Assembly (NCBI GenBank): GCA_003990745.1 | Contig: RBNI01006889.1 | Span: 1 to 10,876, forward strand | DNA from: Jimgerdemannia flammicorona | Lineage: Eukaryota; Mucoromycota; Endogonomycetes; Endogonales; Endogonaceae | DNA: 10,876 nt | Direction of reading: 5' to 3' | Shown here: positions 1-7,258 of the stretch, piece by piece | Layout: every line of letters starts with the position of its first letter | Numbering within the stretch: the first letter of the stretch is position 1 | Translations under genes and position numbers: made by a program | The notes under the pieces: model-generated | Told to the model about the DNA's origin: nothing | What the model saw: the letters and a program-made list of their open reading frames with translations, nothing else | Database searches by the model: none

Positions 1-220
1 AAAAAAAAAAAAAAAATGGATACCTATGCTGAGCTTAATCTTGCTATCAGTTAGGCTCACAAAACTGTTAAATGCTGGAACATAGTAGTGGTCTAGACTA
101 ATTTCAATAGTTATGATATTAGATACAATGTAAAGCTATGTTATGAATCTATATTGGAAATGAGATACCAAATGAGTAAAAAGTAAGAGGGGCTTTAGTA
201 TTCTATAAAGTATTTGATAA

Positions 221-541
221 TATAAGAAAGCTTATCCTTTAGTTACAATATCCCTCACTATCTTATGCAGTAATGTTATCCCTACTAGTACTGTCTGTCC
301 CACCAACCTATCTTTCTCTCTATCAACTACAATTAGTAACTATCTCTATCAACATACCTATGGCTACCAAAGTATAGACAAATCATCTGTAGAGTTCTTG
401 GTGATCACTAAGATGCCATGTAAAGAATGAGAGACATGAAGTGCAATCAGGATTTGGCTGGCTGAAGGTGAAGCAAAAACCTACATAGTTATAGTAGCAG
501 AGAGTATCAAAGGACAAATAAAGGCAGCTTGGGCAGATTAG
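221..541 (+). pseudogene. Possible decayed coding fragment, unrecognised
   Basis: One forward frame (codons at 2 mod 3) runs without a stop from about 221 to 427. It continues through two TGA codons (428-430 and one shortly after) to a TAG near 539. Beyond about 440 the reading looks protein-like (for example AEGEAKTYIVIV and ESIKGQIKAAWAD), while the earlier part is rich in Ser and Thr. There is no convincing start codon and I recognise no domain. The TGA interruptions fit the Trp- or Arg-to-stop decay seen in the neighbouring retrotransposon. It may be a remnant of an older element or simply a chance open stretch in AT-rich DNA. Confidence 0.18.
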
Positions 542-858
542 TAGCTAGCACTACCTAGGTGGCATAGAATGTAGGGAGAGAGAGGATAGTAGTCAAGATT
601 ATACATGTAACATGATGTCTGCCATAGATAAAGGAGTACTGAGAGTCATCTAACTTATCAGAGTTAGTGTAATATAAGCTCTTTAAAGATTTACTATGAT
701 ATAGAGCACTTGATAGTAAGCTTTATCTTATATTGTCAGGCTCATTCATAAGATATGGAGCAAAAGTAAACAACCTTCATGATACTGGAGTAGTAGATGA
801 AAAGATGGATAAATGGTTGAGATAAATAAAATAGTTAAGAGGTAGAAGAAGGTGATAT

Positions 859-879
859 TACTTATTAGAGTAATAAGTA
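859..879. repeat. Perfect 9-bp inverted repeat
   Basis: TACTTATTA (859-867) is followed by GAG and then by its exact reverse complement TAATAAGTA (871-879). The RNA or single-stranded DNA could form a 9-bp stem with a 3-base loop. It is AT-only in the stem and lies in non-coding flank, so it may be a chance structure. No U-tract follows that would make it a terminator. Confidence 0.5.
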
Positions 880-1600
880 TACTTTATATTGAGGCAGTTG
901 ATGTCATGTACTTTGGAAGAAGTATACCCAGGAATAATTTGTTATTGGGCATGATATTTCAAAGTGTTAAAGAGAAAGGAGTTTAAGTTTTTGACCTTTA
1001 AAAGTGAACATATTATATTTTTATTATATACATCCATCAGTATGGTTAGGGAATTGTAGTCTGTAAATTATTGTAGCTTTAACCATGTAAGCCAAAATGA
1101 TAATTAGAGATACAGCAGAATCTTCATCTTCTATTATCATGTCATATAACATTACATTATTATTAGTAAAGTTATTAATTTTAGTATCTTATCTAATTTC
1201 TTCAATAAAGAATATTACTAAATATAAATTATATTATCTTATATAATTTATTTATAACATTTAAATCATTTCAAGTTCTTTGTAGTTTTTTAAAGTTTTA
1301 TTTTTTAAGTTATTTATAAATTTTAATTTATAATTTAAATATTATATAATAAAAGTAGTTTATCTTTTTCAATCTCTAAGCTTTGTACTATAGACAGATA
1401 TATTTATCTTAGTCTCTTGAAGTCTTTTATATTTTTCAAATAAAAGGAGCTGAGAGTTATTTACTTTAATCTAAGAAGTTATATATATATTATAACAAAT
1501 AAATAGTATAATATAGCCAGATGATGTGAACTTTCAGCATAGCATAATATAAACACTTAGCATAGTAATCAGACACAGCAACCATTGCTGTGGAAAACTG

Positions 1601-1608
1601 TATAAATA
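1601..1608 (+). promoter_or_regulatory. TATA box in 5' LTR
   Basis: TATAAATA lies about 110 bases into the LTR and is kept in the 3' LTR at 10438-10445 despite heavy mutation around it. It is the best candidate core promoter for the genomic transcript. A second TATA-like element, TATAAAAT, lies at 1749-1756, so which one was used is not settled. Confidence 0.5.
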
Positions 1609-1641
1609 GCCAGACTACCAGATAAGGTATATTTATACAGG

Positions 1642-1690
1642 ACCTGCACATCTATACTAGACCTGTACACCTGTGCTAGACCTGTACAAT
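1642..1690 (+). repeat. 19-bp tandem repeat, about 2.5 copies
   Basis: Units at 1642-1660 and 1661-1679, plus a partial copy from 1680, follow the pattern ACCTGYACAYCTRTRCTAG. The same array in the 3' LTR has about one more full unit, so it changed copy number after insertion or during reverse transcription. Confidence 0.8.
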
Positions 1691-1773
1691 TTGCCACAAA
1701 TAGCAAATCTATAGTTAGCTACATAGCAATCAGATAGCAACCAACTTGTATAAAATACCCAGAGATAAGAGTG

Positions 1774-1779
1774 AATAAA
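1774..1779 (+). promoter_or_regulatory. Possible polyadenylation signal in 5' LTR
   Basis: AATAAA, preserved at the matching place in the 3' LTR (10630-10635). It lies about 170 bases downstream of the first TATA box, a plausible arrangement for the end of the R region. AATAAA is common by chance in AT-rich DNA and fungal poly(A) signals are loose, so the evidence is mainly its conservation. Confidence 0.35.
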
Positions 1780-2063
1780 CCTCAGTTCTGAAACATAAAG
1801 CAAAAGACAAGTCTGCCTACTATACTTTGAGAGATATACCTGCCAAAAGCCACTTGATCCAGGAAGAATTGCAATACTTAGGAGAAATGCCTGCTCTATA
1901 GCCACTACTAGGAGATTGTGAGCTTTGCCCCTTTTCCACTCTGGTCCACTTTCCAATATAAAGAATGAGTCCATTTTCAAGAGAAGTCTGCTATATTTTT
2001 GGTTTACTTGCCAGATAAGCCTGAAAGTAACCTATATTCTTATAGAACTCCATTCTTGCTACA

Positions 2064-2135
2064 GCCAGTCTTCTGATGCAACTTTGCAGTAGAGCCAGTC
2101 TTAATATGTAACTCCATGCAAATGAAGCCAGTCTT
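2064..2135 (+). repeat. Triplicated GCCAGTCTT motif in LTR
   Basis: GCCAGTCTT occurs at 2064-2072, 2094-2102 and 2127-2135, with related sequence between copies (CTCCAT, AACTTTGC). This suggests an old tandem array with a unit of about 30-33 bp. Confidence 0.6.
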
Positions 2136-2160
2136 TGACATAACTTTGCCAAGAATCTGT

Positions 2161-2255
2161 GATATCTGAGTTATCTGAGTTATTGAATCATCTATGATAT
2201 CTGAGACATCCAAGTTATTTAAGTTATCTGAATTATCTATATCTGAGTTATCCAT
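2161..2255 (+). repeat. Degenerate 9-bp minisatellite in LTR
   Basis: Repeated variants of TATCTGAGT (for example TATCTGAGT, TATTTAAGT, TATCTGAAT) fill this stretch at roughly 9-base spacing, with several near-perfect copies at both ends. It looks like a short tandem array that has accumulated transitions. Confidence 0.65.
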
Positions 2256-2381
2256 TCTCAGTAAGAAGAATCTACTGCCAGTATTATTTCCAATAAGAAG
2301 AATCCACATCATCTGATATTCCCAGAAGAACCCACTGAATCAGGAGAACCTGCACCCAAATTGAGTTATCTGCCAAAATCT

Positions 2382-2519
2382 CATACTTTTAGAGAATGTT
2401 GTACTACATAAGATCATCATACTACACAAAGAGATCATTATACAGAAATCACATACTTTTGGAAATTGCTTTGCTACACAGAGATCATCACTCTATATAG
2501 AGATCATTATGTTGAAATT
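2382..2519 (+). repeat. Tandem duplication of about 70 bp in LTR
   Basis: Segments 2382-2449 and 2452-2519 align along their length. Both start CATACTTTT, both contain GATCATCA and then GAGATCATTAT, and both end GAAAT. Each unit also contains two AGATCATYA motifs about 30 bases apart, so the unit itself has an internal duplication. Confidence 0.7.
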
Positions 2520-2707
2520 GTATAAGGAGAACCACCAAATTGCCAGACTGTCATATATAAGAAGATCACTGCACTATATACACAAATTGCTGCTACACCC
2601 AGAGAACCATCCCAATTAGGAAATCGACATACAAATCACTTGTAGATATCTGGCTTTGATTATTATACCACTAAATACCAAGGACCTCAGAAAACTTAGA
2701 ATATTTT

Positions 2708-2728
2708 GTTACTTTTTAACAAAGTAAC
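2708..2728. repeat. 8-bp inverted repeat before first PBS-like motif
   Basis: GTTACTTT (2708-2715) and AAAGTAAC (2721-2728) are exact reverse complements separated by TTAAC. The right arm directly abuts TGGGGGCTC at 2729. A stem here could present the PBS-like sequence in the RNA, but this is inference. Confidence 0.5.
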
Positions 2729-2800
2729 TGGGGGCTCAAGCCAAACTACATCAACTCCCAACTTTGTAATTTGCCTCCATCGAGCTGGATATGTTACATT

Positions 2801-2818
2801 TGGGGGCTTAACAGAAGA
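2801..2818 (+). other. Candidate primer-binding site
   Basis: TGGGGGCTTAACAGAAGA begins two bases after the inferred LTR end (TTACA at 2794-2798). A near-identical core, TGGGGGCTC, is at 2729-2737. TGGGGGCTC matches the first nine bases of the tRNA-Pro primer-binding site known from murine leukaemia virus; the remaining bases do not match, and the fungal primer tRNA is unknown to me. The second site fits the LTR boundary better, the first keeps the unmutated core. Confidence 0.4.
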
Positions 2819-2965
2819 TTTTCAAAATCAATGTGACTTTTCAGCTCACAAGAACCCATAGTCAAACTGGATACATTTGATACAACACCAATCTCTACCA
2901 CTACAGGAGAACATGTCATTACCAGCATCTGGACAGGAATAGAAGTAATTACCTCAAGACTTACC
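2819..2965 (+). other. Untranslated leader
   Basis: Between the primer-binding site and the region where the Gag frame becomes readable. It contains an ATG at 2913 that opens a short frame (MSLPASGQE, then stop) in a frame different from Gag. This could be the original Gag start followed by a lost base, or chance. No other feature seen. Confidence 0.4.
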
Positions 2966-4270
2966 ACATGCCCAGTATCAGAGGGATCCCAACCAGAAAC
3001 CAGTATAGTCTGAAATCCTCAACCAGATCAGCCACACAATACAGGTGGCTCTGTTCAAGATTTTGAAGAACTTGCACAAGAACTAGAAGATCTTATTGTA
3101 CAAGCCTGAAATCCAGCAGCCAGATACCCTATAGCAGTCCCACCAATCTCACCCATTGAACCTTTACCACCAGCTATTGCAGAATTGGAAGTAGCTCCTT
3201 CAAGGATACCTAGGCTCATTTCACTTTGTCTGAGGTCCAGAACACCATCCTTAAGATACCCAAGCACCTCTATCTCTAGTAATAGTTCAGAAAGTAAATC
3301 AGAATCAGAATCTGGACCAGAACCAGAATCAGAAGAAAGTGACAATGAAATGGCCACCTCATTGCCAATCTTTGCAGGATATCCAGAGGAAGACCCTAGA
3401 GAATTCCTTAATAGAATTGAAGGAATTGCAGCTCTGAGGAAACTCTCAGATAAAAGGAAAATTGCCATCTATAAGGCCCAGCTTAGATAACCAGTCAGAG
3501 GAATTTTCCACTAAACAGCAAATGATCCAAATTCACAATTGGCAATAGAAATATAAGCAGCAGCAGCCTATGAGCTAAAATACATAGCCATGGTCCACTG
3601 GCTTATCAAAAAATATGCAGGAAATGAAACTCACTATAAGGCTCAAGAATCTGTCATAGAGATGAAGATGAACCTTGGAGAATCACTCACAAGAATCCAG
3701 AAGAGAATGCATGCAGCTGGGTTCAATGCCACCAACCAAGACATCATTGGTCCAATGATCTTCATGAATGAAATTTTCCCAAACATTGCCCAGTATGTCT
3801 GCACCCTAGGCATTAGAAGATCTGAAGAGCAAGTAGATACAGCCCAAGAATTCTTTGATGTCAGACAAAGAACTACCTGGAGTGACCATGACAAAAAGGA
3901 TGATAAAGAAGACATCCTGGTCAAAGCCCTACAAGGATTTCTTCAAGAACAAGAGAGATCTGAAGAAAGAAGGCCAGCCAAAGAAGAAAAGAAGGACCAA
4001 AGTAAAATTCAAGACCTCAGCTCCAAGTTAGACTGATTGGTTGGATAGATTGAAAAGATCATCATATATGAAAGTCAGAGTTATCAAGATAACAGAGGAT
4101 ACCCACCACAAAGGAGCCAAGGTTATCCACCAAGAGATAACAGAAACTACCAGTAAGAGGAAAGAAGATATTCTATCCAAGACAGAGCCTAAGTCTAATG
4201 CTTTTACTGTGGACAATCCAGACACTATGCCACTAAATGTGACAACAAAAGAAATGACTGAAGGGACTTA
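2966..4270 (+). pseudogene. gag: Gag (capsid/nucleocapsid), disrupted by stops
   Basis: The frame at 2 mod 3 reads as a structural Gag protein. It has a Pro/Ser-rich N-terminus and an acidic Ser/Glu tract (about 3290-3350). A capsid-like helical region follows from about 3365, with LPIFAGYPEEDPREFLNRIE, the kind of motif that begins retrotransposon Gag capsids. A long helical segment runs from 3590 to 4036 and ends in a charged Glu/Lys stretch. A Tyr/Pro/Arg-rich basic segment follows, and finally a CCHC zinc knuckle. Stops at 3488, 4034, 4046 and elsewhere break it, each explainable as CAA/CAG, CGA or TGG changed by one transition. The start is unresolved: the frame is readable upstream of 3185, and ATG 2913 lies in another frame. 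Its product would form the virus-like particle and bind the RNA. The same frame continues into protease, so no frameshift separates gag and pro. Confidence 0.8.
4199..4240 (+). other. Gag nucleocapsid zinc knuckle (CCHC)
   Basis: Reads CFYCGQSRHYATKC, a complete C-X2-C-X4-H-X4-C nucleocapsid knuckle, in the Gag frame. All four ligands survive. The residue before His is Arg where Gly is usual, consistent with a G-to-A change. It would package the genomic RNA. It marks the end of Gag proper. Confidence 0.92.
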
Positions 4271-4829
4271 GAACCACAAAACTGAAGGAATGAAACCCAG
4301 TACAAGAAGACTGAAGCCCATTCTGTTGAAGATTTTGAAGAAGAAAGCAACAGTGAAGACTACAGTAACCTGGACCTGTACTCAGCCAAAGTCAGCATCT
4401 GAAAAACAGTCTACCCAGCAGAGAAAAGGAAGAGACCCATAGGAAGGCCATCCAGGAATATCAGCAGAAGAATTGTCTAAGAAGAAGATGAAGAACATGA
4501 AGAAGAGCAAGTAGAAACACCTTCCTGAACTCCCTCACCTTTTGTCTCTGAGACAAATGAGTTAGCACTAGAGGATGAAGAAATGGAACAAGAGGAATGG
4601 GAACCTGCTGCCCCAAAGCCCAAGAAGAAGTACACCCTGAAGACCATGTCCAGAGACATCTACAATGAAGTCTGGCAGAAAATTCAAGAAGCAAAAATGG
4701 AAGTCCCCCTCCTGCAGTTTCTGCAACTAATACCAGCTGGAGTCTGAAACAAATTTCTGAGGACCACTAGGTCTAGCACTGGCCAAGTCCCAGTCCCACA
4801 GCAAGAGCCAGCCCCCACCCTTATCCAGG
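4271..4829 (+). pseudogene. Acidic spacer between Gag knuckle and protease
   Basis: The same frame continues with Glu/Asp-rich segments (around 4330-4365 and 4480-4510), a basic stretch with a GRP core (RKRPIGRPSR, about 4427-4456) that weakly resembles an AT-hook, and then a well-ordered helical segment (about 4645-4745, including VPLLQFLQLIPAGV). That last segment just precedes the retropepsin. The function is unknown; a particle-assembly or protease N-terminal extension role is inference. Several TGA and TAA codons interrupt it. Confidence 0.55.
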
Positions 4830-5215
4830 CTGCAGAGAGATATGTCAGCACCTATCTGCATAGAGATATTGGAGAACAAAAGGCGAAAATCCTCATAGAT
4901 ACAGAAGCAGCTATCTGTATTATTGCCAAATAATTTCTGGATACACTCCAATGGCCCATTGATGGACCATCTAATCTCAGCATCATAGTAGCAGATGGAG
5001 CCTGAACTCAACCCCTTGGAAAAGTATGAAATATCACTATCTCCCTTAGACACATTCAGTTCTCTATCCTGAAAGCTGTTGTTACTGAAGCTATCACCTA
5101 TGACATGATCCTTGATACCAACTGAATGAAGGAAATGAATACAGTTGTTGATATCAGATAACATATACTCAAGTTTGACTACTGAGGCAAGAAGTACAAA
5201 GTTAAGGTAACCAGC
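4830..5215 (+). pseudogene. Retropepsin (aspartic protease), inactivated
   Basis: This domain would cut the polyprotein into mature parts, acting as a homodimer inside the particle. The active-site strand reads ILIDTEAA, with the Asp codon at 4898. The family motif is DT/SGA, so Gly has become Glu (codon 4904). The second conserved strand reads YDMILDTN, where I/L-L-G is expected; its Gly is Asp (codon 5114). Both are single G-to-A changes. Between them lie hydrophobic strands and a flap region. Stops occur inside (for example near 4931, 5003, 5123 and 5183). It shares its frame with Gag upstream and the linker downstream. The fold assignment is firm from motif order and spacing. Confidence 0.85.
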
Positions 5216-5431
5216 TATGAGCAATCAAAAAAAAAGAAAAAGGTCACCATTCAGGAAGAATATGCCAGTAGTGAAGAATCTACTACAGAATAGGAAGAGG
5301 AATCTGAAGATGGAAATAACCCCAGACTCAATCCCTGAATCAACCTAGTGGATAATAGGCCAGAAGACAATGTGTGGGCCAAGAACACTATCTCCATCAC
5401 CATTGGAGCCATTGCAGGAGAAATCAAAGGA
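5216..5431 (+). pseudogene. Charged linker after protease
   Basis: Continuation of the polyprotein frame: a Lys-rich run (KKKKK at 5228-5242), then a Glu/Ser-rich acidic stretch to about 5310, and a more hydrophobic piece (TISITIGAIAGEIKG) leading into the cysteine module. No domain recognised. It probably serves as a flexible connector between protease and the zinc-binding part. Confidence 0.45.
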
Positions 5432-5560
5432 TGCCCCACCTGTCTCAAAAGATACAAGTGCTCTGAGCATTCCTTCAGGATCATGGAAACAAGGAAATAA
5501 CCTGGCATAGCCTGTTCTGAGTATAGAAGGAAGAAGAAGAAATGCAGACATATTCCAGAG
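5432..5560 (+). pseudogene. Zn2Cys6-like cysteine module
   Basis: In the polyprotein frame the first half reads CPTCLKRYKC (from 5432), C-X2-C-X5-C. After a 17-residue linker with one stop, the second half reads ACSEYRRKKKKCRH, which is C-X2-Y-X6-C. The Tyr codon TAT would be TGT (Cys) before one G-to-A change, giving two triplets of cysteines and a basic loop. This resembles the fungal Zn(II)2Cys6 binuclear cluster, C-X2-C-X6-C-linker-C-X2-C-X6-C, where the basic residues contact DNA. The first spacing is one residue short. A role in nucleic-acid binding is inference. It lies between protease and dUTPase, away from the Gag knuckle. Confidence 0.45.
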
Positions 5561-6535
5561 ACACCTGCAGCCAAAGCTACAGAAGTATAAGCAATTTGGA
5601 GTCAAGAAGAAGAAACTCCTAAACAGGAAGTCCCTGAACAAGAAGCACCTGAGGAAGAAGAGACCCCAGAACTTATTCCCTGAGATAACTCTTGCTAGAC
5701 ACTATCTGAAGATAATGACACCTGGAATATAGAAGAAGGATCCAGTACAATCCCTATTGTTCCTAAGAAAGAAAATCACTAAAAAAGGGCTTTTTGGCTA
5801 GGAAGATGTCTACACCAAATGGTCTTCTACTCTCCCAGAGACTACTGCTATCAGTGCCACCTGATAGACTAACAAGAAAGACAGAGACCCCAAAGAATGA
5901 AATCCCCAACAACAGTTGCACTATCAATCACCTTCCAAAAAGTTACCACCAAGTTGCAAAGTTGATTTAGAGGACAAAGTCTCTTCACCCAAACAGAAGT
6001 ATACCCCTTATCTACTCTTCCCCCAACTTATGACCAAGATGGGTACCAATTCCCAAGATAATAAGAGATCAACAAATGGCAACAGCATCTTCAAGCAATG
6101 GGATATTGTAACTATAGAAGACACCCAGACTGCCAAGACTACAGACATCAGAAGATTCACCTCAGTCATGATGTTGTGATCCACACCTTGAAGAGAGGAG
6201 ATAACAGAAGCCAGATCTGAAAAAGCCAGACCAAGAAGTAAGGAAGAAGGATCCTCAAGATCTATGATTTAGGAGAAGACATTCTAGCTTTCATCAGACA
6301 TACCACCTGCCAAGGATAGGAAGAAGATACCACCAACTTCATAGAAGCCCTAGACCCTATAGGAAAAAGAGGAATCAATTATCTCTGAGATCCCTCCACT
6401 GGAGCCAGATGGCTATACCTTAATCTCAGAGCCTGAAGGCTCTCTGCTAGCAGAGCTTCAGCCCAAGGACAGCCTGAACTCAGCAAGAATATTGCTCAGT
6501 ATGCCCTGCTACATCACAAGGCCAAACCCCCAACC
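5561..6535 (+). pseudogene. Unrecognised polyprotein region with Cys/His clusters
   Basis: About 325 codons in the same frame, without a family I know. It begins with a Glu/Pro-rich segment (around 5600-5680). It then has CYQCH (Cys codons 5846 and 5855, His 5858). Later comes a second cluster with Cys 6107, His 6122, Cys 6131, His 6146 and His 6158, spaced C-X4-H-X2-C-X4-H-X3-H, which could bind zinc. The segment after it (about 6240-6530) is mixed helix and strand and leads into the dUTPase. Stops are frequent (for example paired TAA near 6059-6064). The frame is kept for the full length with no indel, which argues it was coding in the parent element. Confidence 0.5.
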
Positions 6536-6901
6536 AAAGCCCATCCAGAAGATGTAGGGTATAATCTTCACAGTCTGGAGGATGGATCCATCAAGCCTGG
6601 AAAAACATTTATAATCAGAACTGGACTGGCCATACAGCCACCTCAAGGATCTTACATCCAACTGACCTCAAGGTCTGGACTTGCCAGACAAAGAATAACT
6701 GTAGAAGGAGGAACTATTGACCCAGGATATATAGGTGAAATCAAGGTCATTCTGCACAACAGCAGTACAGAATAGCACTGAATCATAAGAGAACAGAAGA
6801 TTGCCCAAGCAGTCTTTATGAAAGTCAAGACCCCACAATTGCAAGAAGTCCCCAAACTGACTGAAGGAATAAGACAAGCCCAAGGATTTGGAAGCTCAGA
6901 T
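6536..6901 (+). pseudogene. Trimeric-type dUTPase domain
   Basis: All five motifs of the trimeric dUTPase family appear in order and in one frame. Motif I is DVGYNLHS (6551-6574), motif II SRSGLA (6668-6685), motif III GGTIDPGYIGEIKV (about 6707-6748), motif IV REQKIAQAV (6788-6814), and motif V GFGSS (6884-6898). The enzyme splits dUTP to dUMP and pyrophosphate and would keep uracil out of the cDNA. Asp 6719 and Tyr 6728 in motif III are present. Motif I has Asn where GYDL is usual (codon 6563, GAT to AAT). Two stops, TAG 6773 and TGA 6779, lie between motifs III and IV. The length of about 115-120 residues fits a compact domain. Its place between protease and RT differs from betaretroviruses (near nucleocapsid/protease) and non-primate lentiviruses (between RNase H and integrase). 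Confidence 0.92.
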
Positions 6902-7251
6902 AAGAAGAAAGTATATCTCCTTCAGGTCAATCATCTCAAGTAGAATGTTCCCCAGTAAGTATACTACCAATCAGTCAAACTGCACAAGAATCTCATCCTG
7001 GAGCCCAGAGAGCAAACCACTTTTGAAATCTTTGCACCACCTGATTCCAGAAATCTTTTCTTTGAACCCAATGAAAATATCCCATACCTGGATATAGAAG
7101 GATACATATTTCCTGACAAGATAAATCCAGTACACTCTCGAGCAACCAACCAAAGTTGGGAAATCATCATCTAGCCAAAAGGAACCATTATAGAACATCT
7201 AGTGCCTTTTCTCAACTGAACTCATAGAGAAGTTTACAAGCTAAACTTATT
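6902..7251 (+). pseudogene. Beta-rich segment between dUTPase and RT
   Basis: The gag-pro-dUTPase frame continues with an apparently beta-rich region (for example LILEPREQTTFEIF) that closes with RATNQSWEIII, stop, PKGTIIEHLVPF. A segment of this type, with a Thr-Asn and a KGT-I-hydrophobic core, is common just before RT in Gypsy polyproteins, normally following protease. Here the Cys-rich linker and dUTPase have come between protease and this segment. Stops at about 6941, 6953, 7172 and 7217 are all one transition from a sense codon. Just downstream the readable frame shifts by -1. Confidence 0.55.
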
Positions 7252-7258
7252 GGGAAAT
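7252..7258 (+). promoter_or_regulatory. Candidate -1 ribosomal frameshift heptamer GGGAAAT
   Basis: In the upstream frame the codons read ttG GGA AAT, matching the X-XXY-YYZ rule for -1 slippage; GGGAAAC is the simian type D retrovirus gag-pro site. Upstream coding is at 2 mod 3 and RT is at 1 mod 3, so a -1 shift here joins them. The frames overlap only between the stop-free limits 7228 (after TAG 7225) and 7309 (before TGA 7310), and the heptamer lies inside that overlap. The sense of the region just after (KVSEERKGPSATQE) looks protein-like in the -1 frame. A one-base deletion in this dead copy would give the same picture. Confidence 0.35.

Larger units (their letters stand above)
1..1490. 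other. AT-rich non-coding left flank
   Basis: This stretch precedes the retrotransposon and has no gene I can recognise on either strand. It starts with a run of 16 A at the window edge. It becomes extremely AT-rich between about 1190 and 1350 and ends in an (AT)n run at 1481-1490, immediately before the LTR. I see no CpG in it, so the depletion seen in the element extends into the flank. It is probably old, mutated intergenic or transposon-derived DNA; nothing in it identifies a family. Confidence 0.6.
1491..2798 (+). repeat. 5' long terminal repeat
   Basis: Bases from 1491 align with 10328-10876 at the other end of the element for about 530 bases, up to the window edge. The 3' copy begins TGTGATGAGC while the 5' copy reads TATAACAAAT at the same place; all six differences are transitions, so the ancestral TG start has been lost here. 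The right boundary is inferred: a TTACA ending at 2798 is followed two bases later by TGGGGGCTT, which resembles a primer-binding site. An end near 2721, before the similar TGGGGGCTC at 2729, is the alternative. The LTR would be about 1.3 kb, long for a Gypsy element, and its second half is packed with tandem repeats. Confidence 0.8.

Noticed and set aside
1..16. Poly(A) run as the tail of a retroposon
   Set aside because: Only 16 A at the very edge of the window, with no upstream sequence to judge and no target duplication to find.
1657..1980. Minus-strand 107-codon frame as a real gene
   Set aside because: It lies in the LTR, its partner in the other LTR differs at about a fifth of positions, and no domain is recognisable. 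Kept only as a low-interest observation.
2040..2312. Minus-strand frame of 90 codons over the LTR minisatellite
   Set aside because: Its Asp/Asn/Ser-rich repeats simply translate the 9-bp tandem array.
2064..2519. Spaced repeats resembling a CRISPR array
   Set aside because: Repeats are short, imperfect and of different unit sizes, spacers are themselves repeated, and they sit within an LTR of a eukaryotic element.
3055..5641. Several minus-strand open frames of 60-165 codons over the Gag and protease region
   Set aside because: They are low-complexity Ser/Leu-rich shadows of the acidic, Glu-rich forward coding and match no family.
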